From Nocardia sp. NBC_01327 (GTDB lineage: Bacteria; Actinomycetota; Actinomycetes; Mycobacteriales; Mycobacteriaceae): a DNA stretch of 64,000 nt. Both the position numbers and the translations under genes were made by a program. Each line of letters begins with the position of its first letter. Position 1 is the stretch's first letter. The stretch covers positions 4,774,001 to 4,838,000 of the forward strand of contig NZ_CP108383.1 in the NCBI RefSeq assembly GCF_035958815.1. Direction: 5' to 3'. The notes beneath the pieces were generated by a model. It saw only the letters and a program-made list of their open reading frames with translations. It was not told the origin of the DNA and made no database searches. This document shows, in pieces, positions 15,889 to 23,946 of this stretch.

Positions 15889-16200
15889 ATGTTCGATCCC
15901 TACGGTTCGCAGCTCAACGGTCCCGTAATGTGGTCGCGCCCGCAGCACGGCCCGCAGGAACATCCGCACGCCATGATGGTGCTGATCCTGGGCGTGCTCG
16001 GGGTGTTCTGCTGCGGCGCGTGCGCGCCGGTCGCGTGGGCACTCGGTGCACGATCGCTGCGTGAGATCGACGCCTCCGGCGGCATCTACGGCGGCCGCCA
16101 CCAGGTCCTGATCGGCCTCGTCCTCGGCATTATCGGCACCATTCTCATGGCCGCCGGCGGCGTGCTGTTCTTCCTGATGGTCCTCGGCGGCCGCAGCTGA
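15889..16200 (+). CDS. DUF4190-type two-helix membrane protein
   Basis: A 103-residue protein with a short hydrophilic N-terminus and two membrane segments, MMVLILGVLGVFCCGACAPVAWALG and VLIGLVLGIIGTILMAAGGVLFFLMVLG, joined by a loop ARSLREIDASGGIYGGR. This is the layout of DUF4190 proteins, which are abundant in actinobacteria and of unknown function. It stands alone and converges with the lipoprotein gene at 16210. Confidence 0.75.
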   Translation: MFDPYGSQLNGPVMWSRPQHGPQEHPHAMMVLILGVLGVFCCGACAPVAWALGARSLREIDASGGIYGGRHQVLIGLVLGIIGTILMAAGGVLFFLMVLGGRS

Positions 16201-16209
16201 CCGGGCGAC

Positions 16210-16605
16210 CTACGGGCAGTTGCCGGTTCCCGCATCGTGCGCCCCATCGATCGTGGCTTGCCGCTGATCGTCGGTCAGGACGGCCCAGTCCGGTGTGGTG
16301 TGAAAGCCGTTGATCGCGTCGTCCACGGCACGGTCGACGCCCGGCTGACCGGAGTCGCGCCGAATCCCATCGAACCGGGACAGCAGACCCTCGCAGGTCT
16401 TGTGCCGCAATACGGCCGGAGAGATCGCCGACGGCGCGGAGACCGATCGCGAATTCCCCGGCGGCACCAGATCACTGGATGAGGTTTCCGAAGGCGCCAT
16501 ATTCCCGCCGTTGACGTAGTCACACGCCGAGAGTGTGAGCGCACCCGCACAGGCGCACACGGCAATCACCTTCTGGCGCACAGAGATTCCTCCGACCCGC
16601 TTCAT
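16210..16605 (-). CDS. Lipoprotein of unknown function
   Basis: A 131-residue lipoprotein. Its signal ends in the lipobox LSAC (Cys about residue 28), followed by a Ser/Pro-rich spacer and a small domain with two Cys (HKTCEGLL and TGNCP). The domain includes VDRAVDDAINGFHTTPDWAVLTDDQRQATIDGA. I do not recognise the family. It probably sits on the outer face of the membrane. It is convergent with the DUF4190-type gene. Confidence 0.7.
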   Translation of the reverse strand: MKRVGGISVRQKVIAVCACAGALTLSACDYVNGGNMAPSETSSSDLVPPGNSRSVSAPSAISPAVLRHKTCEGLLSRFDGIRRDSGQPGVDRAVDDAINGFHTTPDWAVLTDDQRQATIDGAHDAGTGNCP

Positions 16606-16659
16606 ACCGTCGCCATACCCAGCCGCGACAGAGATATCCCCGCATCCGGCAGTCGGCCT

Positions 16660-16684
16660 GATTCGATCGACACGTCCCGGGTAG
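16660..16684 (+). promoter_or_regulatory. SigF-type promoter of the first csbD-like gene
   Basis: GATT (16660-16663), a 15-bp spacer and GGGTAG (16679-16684), 46 bp before the CsbD start. The consensus of actinobacterial SigF/SigB-type promoters is GTTT-N14-17-GGGTA. The same arrangement, with GTTT, precedes the other CsbD gene at 62424. Confidence 0.55.
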
Positions 16685-16730
16685 TTCCCGAGTAGAGGTG
16701 TCCAGCACCGATATTCGACAGGGACGAGCG

Positions 16731-16931
16731 ATGACCAGTACCAACAAGATCCGAAACAAGTTCGACCGACTGACCGGCCAGGCCAAGCAGTTGGCCGGAG
16801 AAACCCTCGGCGACCGCCGCATGGCCGGAGCGGGCCGCCGCAAAAAGATGAAGGCCGACCTCAAAGGCGTAGGCGAAAAGGTCAAGGACGCATTGCGCTC
16901 CGGCCGCACCCGCCGCACCCGACGAAGCTGA
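16731..16931 (+). CDS. CsbD-like stress protein
   Basis: A 66-residue highly basic protein with the CsbD repeat: NKIRNKFDRLTGQAKQLAGETLGDRRM then ADLKGVGEKVKDALRS. CsbD proteins are small, mostly unstructured general-stress proteins controlled by SigB-type factors; their biochemical role is unknown. ATG 16731 follows AGGGACG. The Lys/Arg-rich C-terminus (GRTRRTRRS) is unusual and might bind nucleic acid (inference). A SigF-type promoter lies 46 bp upstream. Confidence 0.85.
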   Translation: MTSTNKIRNKFDRLTGQAKQLAGETLGDRRMAGAGRRKKMKADLKGVGEKVKDALRSGRTRRTRRS

Positions 16932-16935
16932 CCCC

Positions 16936-17757
16936 TCAGGGGCGGGCGTGGACTGCGGCCAGGCGGGCGGAGCGGATGGCGTTCCAGAGGGGGCGGAGGA
17001 GGGATTCCTGAGCGGCGATGGCGGTCGCCGAGGTGGGGGCGGAGGCGGGAGCGCGTTCCGCGACGGTCAGGATGGCGGCCACCTGGTCGGCCGTGTCGAG
17101 GATGCGGCGGGCGCGCAGGGGGAGCGAGTCGGGGTACTGGTGCTGCGAGTAGGCGGCCAGTTCGTCTTCGATGAGGTCGCGGGGGCTGGGCCCGCCGGCA
17201 TCGTCCACACGGGTGGTTTGCAGCTGCTGGAGGGCATCGGCGGCGTCCCGGACCGCCTGGCGCATGGTGTATTCGGCTTCGCCGAGCGGCATTTCGGGCT
17301 CGACGGTCCGGGGGATGGGGGTGGCGTAGACGCGCCACTGGAGGCTGTCGTCATCGGTCCAGACCGGGACCAGGCCGGTGCCGTCCGCACCGGGTGAGCC
17401 GACGTACAGGCCCTCACCGGCTTCGGTTGCGGCGGCGGCGAATTCGGTGCCGACGGGCAGACCGCGGACATCTCCGGAGACAGGTAGCACCAGGCGCAGC
17501 TGCGCCTCGGGCCCGGCCATCGCCTCGCGGATGAGCTTGAGCAGCACCATGATTCCCGCACCGCGGCTGGTATCGGCGGTTTCCTCGGCGGCCCAGGGCA
17601 ATCCGGTGTGGCCGCCGGTGACGGGATCCCCGGCGGCGACGGTCTGGCGCTGCGCCCAGGCGCGCAGCGCATCCAGCACATCGTCGGGGGCGCTGCGGCC
17701 GGCGAGCCAGGATGCGGCCCAGACCGTCAGCGTGGCGCTCGGGGAACTCATGAACAC
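16936..17757 (-). CDS. Conserved actinobacterial protein of unknown function
   Basis: A 273-residue soluble protein without a recognisable catalytic motif. It begins with TLTVWAASWLAGRSAPDDVLDALRAW, continues with LRLVLPVSGDVRGLPVGTEFAAAATEAGEGLYVG and ends in a helical Ala-rich part. It resembles hypothetical proteins that sit in conserved blocks of mycobacterial and nocardial genomes. It follows the DUF3097 gene by 15 bp on the same strand, so the two are probably cotranscribed. Confidence 0.7.
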   Translation of the reverse strand: MFMSSPSATLTVWAASWLAGRSAPDDVLDALRAWAQRQTVAAGDPVTGGHTGLPWAAEETADTSRGAGIMVLLKLIREAMAGPEAQLRLVLPVSGDVRGLPVGTEFAAAATEAGEGLYVGSPGADGTGLVPVWTDDDSLQWRVYATPIPRTVEPEMPLGEAEYTMRQAVRDAADALQQLQTTRVDDAGGPSPRDLIEDELAAYSQHQYPDSLPLRARRILDTADQVAAILTVAERAPASAPTSATAIAAQESLLRPLWNAIRSARLAAVHARP

Positions 17758-17772
17758 AGGATAACTGGCGGG

Positions 17773-18600
17773 CTACTGCGGGTCGGTGACGAAATCGATC
17801 AGTCGTTCGACGGCGCCGATCAGCGGGGTCTCCAGATCGCGAAACGATTCCACGCCGTTGTAGACGCGCCGCCACCCTTCCTGCGGCGTGCCCCAGCCGA
17901 GGCGGCGGCAGACGCCGGTCTTCCAGTCCTCACCGCGCGGTACCTCCGGCCAGGCCTTTATGCCGAGCACAGCGGGCCGAACCGCTTGCCACACATCGAT
18001 ATACGGGTGACCGGTGACCAGCACATGCGGCCCCAATCCGGTGGTGAGGTTCGTCTCCTTGGACCCGGTCACCAGATGATCGACGAGCACACCCACGCGA
18101 CTGCCGGGCCCGGGCCGGAATTCCCCGAGCCGCGCGCCGAGATGATCGAGCCCTTCGAGCTGTTCCACCACGACGCCTTCGACCCGCAGATCGTGCCCCC
18201 ACACCCGCTCCACGATCGCGGCATCGTGCACGCCCTCCACCCAGATCCGGCTCGCCCGCGCCACCCGCGCCCGCGCACCCTCGACCCGCGTGGATCCGGA
18301 CGCCGATCGGGTCGGCTGCTTGGGCGCCACCGCCGTCGGCCGCACCAGCGTCACCGGCTGACCGTCAATGAGAAACGCCGCCTCGCGCAGCGCGAACAAG
18401 CGCACCCGCCCGCCGCGATCCTCGAGTTTGACGAAGTCGCCGTCGTAGGTCCGGTCGAAACCGATTACGGCGCCGCAGAATCCGCTCGCCGCGTCCTCCG
18501 CCACCAGGTCCCGTTCGGCGACCACCTTCGGTATCTCACGCTTACGCGTCCGCGCATGCCCGGAGTAGATGTCGCCGCTGTAGATGTCACGCCCGCTCAC
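17773..18600 (-). CDS. DUF3097 protein, possible Toprim-like fold
   Basis: A 275-residue protein of the DUF3097 family, which is nearly universal in actinobacteria and uncharacterised. An N-terminal small barrel (AVIGFDRTYDGDFVKLEDRGGRVRLFAL) precedes a stretch WVEGVHDAAIVERVWG (about residues 121-136) and GVLVDHLVTGSKET (about 178-191). The E-G-D spacing and the following Asp resemble the metal-binding Glu and Asp of Toprim nucleotidyl-transferase folds, so a nucleic-acid role is possible (inference). It is the first gene of a pair with the hypothetical gene at 16936. Confidence 0.82.
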   Translation of the reverse strand: MSGRDIYSGDIYSGHARTRKREIPKVVAERDLVAEDAASGFCGAVIGFDRTYDGDFVKLEDRGGRVRLFALREAAFLIDGQPVTLVRPTAVAPKQPTRSASGSTRVEGARARVARASRIWVEGVHDAAIVERVWGHDLRVEGVVVEQLEGLDHLGARLGEFRPGPGSRVGVLVDHLVTGSKETNLTTGLGPHVLVTGHPYIDVWQAVRPAVLGIKAWPEVPRGEDWKTGVCRRLGWGTPQEGWRRVYNGVESFRDLETPLIGAVERLIDFVTDPQ

Positions 18601-18729
18601 CGCATCGAAGGTACCGGTCGAATAACGAAATGCCCCGCTCCGACGCGCGAATTCGGCACGCCGCCCGAAACGGACCGCGCCCGGAGTCGATCTCCGGCTG
18701 AGCCGCCCCGGAGCGATTACTGTGGACTC

Positions 18730-19161
18730 GTGGCGGCAATTGTGTTTCTGGTCGCGGGGTTGCTCCTCGCGGCGGCGGAGATGCTCACGGGTGATCTCAC
18801 GCTGCTCATGCTCGGTGGCGCGGCGGTGATCACGGCGGGGGTGAGCGGCCTGGCCGGCACCTCGCTGGTGGTGGATGCGGTGATCTTCGGCGTCACCGCG
18901 GTTGCATTACTCTTGCTCGTTCGTCCACTCTTGTTGCGTCGCTACGCGATTCCACCGCCCACGCCGACCGGTGTGGATGCGTTGCCGGGTAAGACGGCCC
19001 GGGTGCTCGAGGCGGTCGACGAGAACGGGGGGCGGGTGAAGCTGGGCGGTGAGGTGTGGAGCGCGCGCCCGTTCGAACCGGGCGACCACTATCCGGAGGG
19101 TTCGACCGTCTACATCATGAGGATCGACGGCGCGCACGTCGTCGTGTGGAAGGGGCCCTAA
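18730..19161 (+). CDS. NfeD family membrane protein
   Basis: A 143-residue protein with three hydrophobic segments (AAIVFLVAGLLLAAAEMLTG, LLMLGGAAVITAGVSGLAG, VVDAVIFGVTAVALLLLVRPLLL) and a C-terminal OB-fold domain (GKTARVLEAVDENGGRVKLGGEVW...). This is the NfeDShort layout. NfeD proteins accompany SPFH proteins in membrane microdomains. GTG 18730 is the likely start. Its TAA overlaps the next ATG by one base, so the SPFH protein is translationally coupled. Confidence 0.88.
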   Translation: MAAIVFLVAGLLLAAAEMLTGDLTLLMLGGAAVITAGVSGLAGTSLVVDAVIFGVTAVALLLLVRPLLLRRYAIPPPTPTGVDALPGKTARVLEAVDENGGRVKLGGEVWSARPFEPGDHYPEGSTVYIMRIDGAHVVVWKGP

Positions 19162-20432
19162 TGGCAGTACTCATAGTCGCCGTCGTACTGGTCCTGCTGG
19201 CGGTGGTCGTCGTCTTCAAGTCGGTGGCGCTGGTGCCGCAGGCCGAAGCGGCGGTCATCGAACGGCTGGGCCGTTATTCGCGCACCGTATCGGGGCAGCT
19301 GACCTTCCTGGTGCCGTTCGCCGATCGCGTTCGCGCCAAGGTGGATCTGCGCGAGCGGGTCGTCTCGTTCCCGCCGCAGCCGGTGATCACCCAGGACAAC
19401 CTGACGGTGCAGATCGACTCCGTGGTCTATTTCCAGGTCACCAGCCCGCAGGCCGCGGTCTACGAAATCAGCAATTACATTGCCGCCGTGGAGCAGTTGA
19501 CCATCACCACGCTGCGCAATGTGGTCGGTGGCATGACCCTCGAGGAGACGCTGACCTCGCGCGATCAGATCAACCATCAGCTGCGCGGAGTGCTGGACGA
19601 GGCCACCGGCCGCTGGGGTCTGCGGGTATCGCGTGTGGAGCTCAAGGCCATCGATCCGCCGCCGTCGATTCAGGAATCGATGGAGAAGCAGATGAAGGCC
19701 GACCGCGAGAAGCGGGCCATCATCCTCACCGCCGAGGGTCAGCGCGAGGCGTCCATCAAGACCGCCGAGGGTCAGAAGCAGGCCGCGATCCTGTCCGCCG
19801 AGGGCGGCAAGCAGGCCGCGATCCTGTCGGCCGAGGGTGAGCGGCAGTCCCGCATCCTGCGCGCGCAGGGTGAACGCGCCGCCGCCTACCTGCAGGCGCA
19901 AGGCCAGGCCAAGGCCATCGAAAAGGTGTTCGCCGCCATCAAGAACGGCAAGCCCACGCCCGAACTGCTGGCCTACCAGTACCTGCAGACCCTGCCCGAG
20001 GTGGCGAAGGGCGATGCCAACAAGGTGTGGCTGGTGCCCAGCGATTTCGGCAAGGCACTGGAGGGTTTCGCCCGCAATTTCGGCACCAAGGGCGAGGACG
20101 GCGCCTTCCGCTACGAGCCCAGCACGGATACCGCACCCGCCGAGCGCGCCGAGGACGATTCCGACGAGGTGGCGGACTGGTTCGACACCGCGACCGACCC
20201 GGCCGCCGAGCGGGCGGTCCGGGCGGCGGAGGCCGATGCGCGGGTCCCCGCGGACCCGTCGGCACTGCCGTCCACCGTCAAGTCACGGGAAACCCCACCG
20301 CTGCAACAGCGTCCGGACGCGACGCAGGCCCTACCGCAGGATCCGGCGCAGCAGCAGTACCGCCAGGACCCGCCGACCAGTGATCCGCGGTGGCAGCAGC
20401 CCCCGCCGCCGCCCCGGCCGCTGGGCCGCTAG
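19161..20432 (+). CDS. SPFH/band-7 (stomatin-like) protein
   Basis: A 423-residue membrane-anchored scaffold protein. It has one N-terminal membrane segment (LIVAVVLVLLAVVVVFKSVAL), the band-7 domain (about 27-190; IERLGRYSRTVSGQLTFLVPFADRV and ITTLRNVVGGMTLEETLTSRDQIN) and a coiled-coil of repeated AEGQ/AILSAEG units (about 190-245), followed by a Pro/Gln-rich disordered tail. Such proteins oligomerise in the membrane and organise proteins and lipids. It is coupled to the NfeD gene; the pair is the usual SPFH-NfeD operon. Confidence 0.92.
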   Translation: MAVLIVAVVLVLLAVVVVFKSVALVPQAEAAVIERLGRYSRTVSGQLTFLVPFADRVRAKVDLRERVVSFPPQPVITQDNLTVQIDSVVYFQVTSPQAAVYEISNYIAAVEQLTITTLRNVVGGMTLEETLTSRDQINHQLRGVLDEATGRWGLRVSRVELKAIDPPPSIQESMEKQMKADREKRAIILTAEGQREASIKTAEGQKQAAILSAEGGKQAAILSAEGERQSRILRAQGERAAAYLQAQGQAKAIEKVFAAIKNGKPTPELLAYQYLQTLPEVAKGDANKVWLVPSDFGKALEGFARNFGTKGEDGAFRYEPSTDTAPAERAEDDSDEVADWFDTATDPAAERAVRAAEADARVPADPSALPSTVKSRETPPLQQRPDATQALPQDPAQQQYRQDPPTSDPRWQQPPPPPRPLGR

Positions 20433-20472
20433 CCCCGCAATCAGCTGGGGCGCAGACGCGAATCGGGGACGG

Positions 20473-22575
20473 TCAGTCCGAGTTCACGCTCGGGGTGCCG
20501 TCCTCGATCCGTCCGGTGACCCGCCGGAAGAAGTCCGGATCGTTGTCAGCGGTGATCTCGAGGTCGTACCACCCGTCGTAGGTGGCCCATTCGAGTCGCT
20601 GCCCGCCTCCCGCCGTGAGCTCGACGCGCTGGGTGTCGCCCCCGTAGCGCCGCGGCGTGATGTGCAGAATCACCGCGCTCGCACCGTGATTGGCGAGCAC
20701 GAGGACGGCGGTCGAGCGGCTCACGGCCTCGGTCCCGACCCGCACCCCCGCCGCCGGTCCACCGACCGACCCGCGCAGTTCATGCCAGAACCGGTTCGGC
20801 CCCTGGATCACCAGATCGTATTTCCCTGTCACCGTGAGCTTCTCGGTGAGCTTGGTGGTGACGTCGTAGTGGCGCGGATCGCCCGGCAGCCCCGCGAACG
20901 GATAGATCGTGAAGTGCGCCGACGACTTTCCACTGTCGGCGAGCGTCACCGACAGCACCGATCCGTCCAGCGCGCTGGAGACCGACGGTTGATACGGCAG
21001 CGGCCGGGAGGGGCGCATTTCGAGCTCCTGCACCGGAAGCGATTGCGCCCCCGGCGGATCGGGCTTCCAGCGCGTGATCGGCGCCGGAATCGGCCCGGGC
21101 GCGGCCACGTGCGGCCGCTTACCGGCGGTGGTGAAATCGAAGGCCGAGGTCATATCGCCGCAGACGGTGCGCCGCCAGGTGCTGATATTCGGCTCGCGCA
21201 CCCCCGTCCACGTTTCCAGGAACCGCAGTACCGAGGTGTGATCGAAGACCTCCGAGGAGACGAATCCGCCCATGGTCCACGGCGAGATAATGGTCATCGG
21301 TACCCGGACGCCCAGCCCGATGGCCTTGCCGTCGTACCAGTCGTCGCCATTGCCGGAGCTGGGCCGCGGCGGCACCGGCGGCGGCACATGGTCGAAGTAG
21401 CCGTCGTTCTCGTCGAAGGTCAGGAAAATCGCTGTCTTGGACCAGGTGTCGATATCGCCGCCGATGATATCGAGCAGCCGATGGATGAAGGTCGCACTGC
21501 CGACCGGCGTCGATTCGGAGGGGTGCTCGGAGTACTGCGCCGGCGGCACCAGCCAGCTGACCTTCGGAAGCCGGTCGGCGGCAATATCATCGGCGAAGCG
21601 CTGCAGCAGCGTATCGGGTTCGCTGCGATACATCCCCCGGTCGAACAGGCTGCGCTCGGCGGCGGTCAGGGTATCCCGCGCGGCGCTCAGCTGCCGCACC
21701 ATCCGCTGTTGCTCGCCGTAGGACCGCCCGGCCAGGGATTCGTAGAACTTCTCCGTGGTGCGGTAGCGGCCGCTCACCTCTGCCAGCATCTTCTTCCCGA
21801 TCCGCTTGAACGGCACGAAGTATTCGACCGGATTGTCGGTGAAGTTGTCCCACTCCTGATAGATCTGCCACGACACGCCCGCGGCCTCGAGCCGCTCCGG
21901 ATAGGTGGTCCAGTCGTAACCCTTGTGCTTGGCGTCGTAGGCCGCGTTGTCGACCGCGCGCTTCTTCCCGCCGGGCTCGAAACCCGTTGTGCCGGTGAAG
22001 AAATAGTTGCGATTGGGATTGGTGCCGCCGAACATCGAGCAGTGGTAGGCGTCGCAGGTGGTGAAGGTGTCGGCCAGTTCGTACTGCAGCGGCAGATCGC
22101 GCCGCTCGTAATAGGTCATGGTGGCCGGGCTCTTGGCCTCGATCCAGCGATCCCACCAGCCCTGCGACCAGGCCTGGGTACTGCCGTTCCACTCGTGGTC
22201 GAGGCTGTCGAGGTATTGGATATCGCTGTCGGGCCGTCCGGCCAGCGTCGCGGCGTCGCGCACCGAGAACGGCAGCACATCCCCGTCCAGCGAGCCCTGC
22301 CGCCGTGGTTGCTGAAACGCCGTGCGACCGTTGCGCAAACGTAGCGGAGAGTCGTCTCCGAACCCGCGCACCCCCGCGAGCGACCCGAAGTAGTGGTCGA
22401 ATGACCGGTTCTCCTGCATGAGCAGGACCACATGTTCGATAGCACCCAGCCCGCCTGCCGGGACCGGTGCCGCCATGGCGCGTTGCAGGGAAGATGGCAG
22501 TAATGAAGCCGCTGCCGCCCCAACCGCGATGCCTGCCATCGAGCCGAGTATACGTCTGCGAGAGACGTTGACCAT
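20473..22575 (-). CDS. Tat-exported phosphocholine-specific phospholipase C
   Basis: A 700-residue phosphoesterase cleaving phosphatidylcholine or sphingomyelin outside the cell. The Tat signal is visible (VSRRRILGSMAGIAVG). The catalytic domain starts HVVLLMQENRSFDHYFGSL (about residues 48-66), whose Glu-Asn-Ser are the metal site and nucleophile region. TYYERRDLPLQYELADTFTTCDAYHCS and TFDENDGYFDH (about 380) complete the site. Two C-terminal DUF756 domains follow. Homologues in pathogenic mycobacteria and Pseudomonas are virulence factors (known for the family). It stands alone, convergent with the SPFH gene. Confidence 0.93.
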   Translation of the reverse strand: MVNVSRRRILGSMAGIAVGAAAASLLPSSLQRAMAAPVPAGGLGAIEHVVLLMQENRSFDHYFGSLAGVRGFGDDSPLRLRNGRTAFQQPRRQGSLDGDVLPFSVRDAATLAGRPDSDIQYLDSLDHEWNGSTQAWSQGWWDRWIEAKSPATMTYYERRDLPLQYELADTFTTCDAYHCSMFGGTNPNRNYFFTGTTGFEPGGKKRAVDNAAYDAKHKGYDWTTYPERLEAAGVSWQIYQEWDNFTDNPVEYFVPFKRIGKKMLAEVSGRYRTTEKFYESLAGRSYGEQQRMVRQLSAARDTLTAAERSLFDRGMYRSEPDTLLQRFADDIAADRLPKVSWLVPPAQYSEHPSESTPVGSATFIHRLLDIIGGDIDTWSKTAIFLTFDENDGYFDHVPPPVPPRPSSGNGDDWYDGKAIGLGVRVPMTIISPWTMGGFVSSEVFDHTSVLRFLETWTGVREPNISTWRRTVCGDMTSAFDFTTAGKRPHVAAPGPIPAPITRWKPDPPGAQSLPVQELEMRPSRPLPYQPSVSSALDGSVLSVTLADSGKSSAHFTIYPFAGLPGDPRHYDVTTKLTEKLTVTGKYDLVIQGPNRFWHELRGSVGGPAAGVRVGTEAVSRSTAVLVLANHGASAVILHITPRRYGGDTQRVELTAGGGQRLEWATYDGWYDLEITADNDPDFFRRVTGRIEDGTPSVNSD

Positions 22576-22726
22576 GCTTAGAAGTAGAGCAGCGGTTCCG
22601 GAACGCCGGGTGATCGCCGAATGATCGCCGTATGAAAGTCAGGCGGGCCAAGATGTCCGAAACACGGCCTGCGAGCGGCGGCCCGCCGAACATCCTGTGC
22701 GCGAGTACACGGAGTAGAAAGGAGCT

Positions 22727-22894
22727 ATGGGAAGACAGGCAGCGCTCGCGCTCTACGTGGTGGCGATGGTGGTCGTCGTGATCGGCGTGGATGTCCTGAT
22801 CTTCAGACACCACTTCTGGCCGCGCCTGCTGGTGAACGTCGGGATCGTCCTGGTGTTCGGTGCGTTCTATCTGAGGTTCCTGAAGGCTTCGTAA
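22727..22894 (+). CDS. 55-residue two-helix membrane protein
   Basis: A small gene with a strong ribosome site (AAAGGAG at 22718-22724) before ATG 22727. The protein has two hydrophobic stretches, ALALYVVAMVVVVIGVDVLIF and LLVNVGIVLVFGAFYLRFL, with HHFWPR between. It resembles small membrane proteins conserved in mycobacteria and nocardiae; function unknown. A strong hairpin follows 13 bases after its stop. Confidence 0.8.
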   Translation: MGRQAALALYVVAMVVVVIGVDVLIFRHHFWPRLLVNVGIVLVFGAFYLRFLKAS

Positions 22895-22907
22895 TCGCCC
22901 GCGACAG

Positions 22908-22943
22908 CCCGAGGGCCTTCGGCGACTACCGAAGGCCCTCGGG
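22908..22943. terminator. Strong bidirectional terminator hairpin
   Basis: A perfect 15-bp stem, CCCGAGGGCCTTCGG and CCGAAGGCCCTCGGG, with a 6-nt loop. It lies between the convergent 55-residue membrane protein gene and the TauD-like gene and can serve both directions. Confidence 0.88.
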
Positions 22944-22960
22944 ACTATTCGCGCCGGACG

Positions 22961-23893
22961 TCAGTTGCCGCTGAACTTCTCACCGGCGATGGCGCGGGAG
23001 GACTGCCCGTCCACACCCACCGGAACATCACCCTCGAGCGTGGTGCGGTAGAGCACCCGGGTGACCTCGAGGAGGTCGAGGTCGCTGGGCGCGAGGTGCG
23101 CGGTGGCGCGGTTGTCCCAGAACGCGAGACTACCCTTCTCCCAGCGGAATCGGACCGTGTAGGACGGCGCGGAGATCTCCGCGAACAGCAGCTCCAGCAG
23201 GGCGTCGCTCTGCCGCGGGCTCAGCCCGACAATGCGGGTGGTGAAGCCGGGGTTCACGAACAGCACCCGCTCACCGGTCACCGGATGCACCCGGATCACC
23301 GGATGCTCGGTGACCAGCGGCGCCTTCGCGACCTTCTTGGCGTAGTCGCTGTCGGCGTCCCAGATCGGCCGCTTGCCGCCGAAGCGGTGCTCGGCGTACA
23401 GGCCGTCCAGGAACGTCTTCAGCGATTCGGGCAGGTTGGCGTAGGCGGCGGCCAGATTGGTCCACTGGGTGTCGCCACCGCGCTCGGGCGCGATCTCGGC
23501 GCGCAGCAGTGAGGCGGCCGGGGGATTGATCAGCGCCGACACATCGGTGTGCCACTGATTGGTGTAGCTGAACTTCCGCACCCCGAAGCGCTTTTCGTAC
23601 AGCCGGCTGTCGACGGCCAGGATCTCCGGGAATTCGGTGGGCGCGTCGTCGTCATAGGGATGCGACGGCGTGACCGCACCGAAGCGCCGCGAGAAGGCGA
23701 TGTGCTCGGCATGCCCGATCTCCTGATTGCGGAAGAACAGCACCTTGTATTCGTACAGGGCGGCCTGCAGCTGTGCGACCTGCTCGTCGGAAAGCTCATT
23801 GCGCAGATCGATATTGCTGATCTCCGCGCCGATGTGGCCGGCGACCGGACTGATCAGGAGTGTGCCCGTGGGAGTTTCGGCGACAGTGGTCAT
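22961..23893 (-). CDS. TauD/TfdA-type Fe(II)/2-oxoglutarate dioxygenase
   Basis: A 310-residue dioxygenase. The iron ligands are the H-x-D motif in WHTDVS (about residues 123-128) and the distal His in NRATAHLAP (about 265), with the 2-oxoglutarate-binding Arg in RVLYRTTLEG (about 281). TauD-type enzymes hydroxylate the carbon next to the sulfonate and release sulfite. AAAGG lies before ATG 23893. It is the last gene of a minus-strand set with an FMN monooxygenase and an ABC importer (23947-28087), which supports use of an organosulfur compound as sulfur source. A different alkylsulfonate or sulfate ester is equally possible. Confidence 0.9.
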   Translation of the reverse strand: MTTVAETPTGTLLISPVAGHIGAEISNIDLRNELSDEQVAQLQAALYEYKVLFFRNQEIGHAEHIAFSRRFGAVTPSHPYDDDAPTEFPEILAVDSRLYEKRFGVRKFSYTNQWHTDVSALINPPAASLLRAEIAPERGGDTQWTNLAAAYANLPESLKTFLDGLYAEHRFGGKRPIWDADSDYAKKVAKAPLVTEHPVIRVHPVTGERVLFVNPGFTTRIVGLSPRQSDALLELLFAEISAPSYTVRFRWEKGSLAFWDNRATAHLAPSDLDLLEVTRVLYRTTLEGDVPVGVDGQSSRAIAGEKFSGN

Positions 23894-23946
23894 GATCGTG
23901 CCTTTCGTACTCGAACTATCGGTTGTGGCGACGTAGGGGGTGCGGC

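Noticed and set aside
22925..22960. GGGACTATTCGCGCC as a second DosR box
   Set aside because: Only the first six bases fit and it is part of the terminator hairpin.
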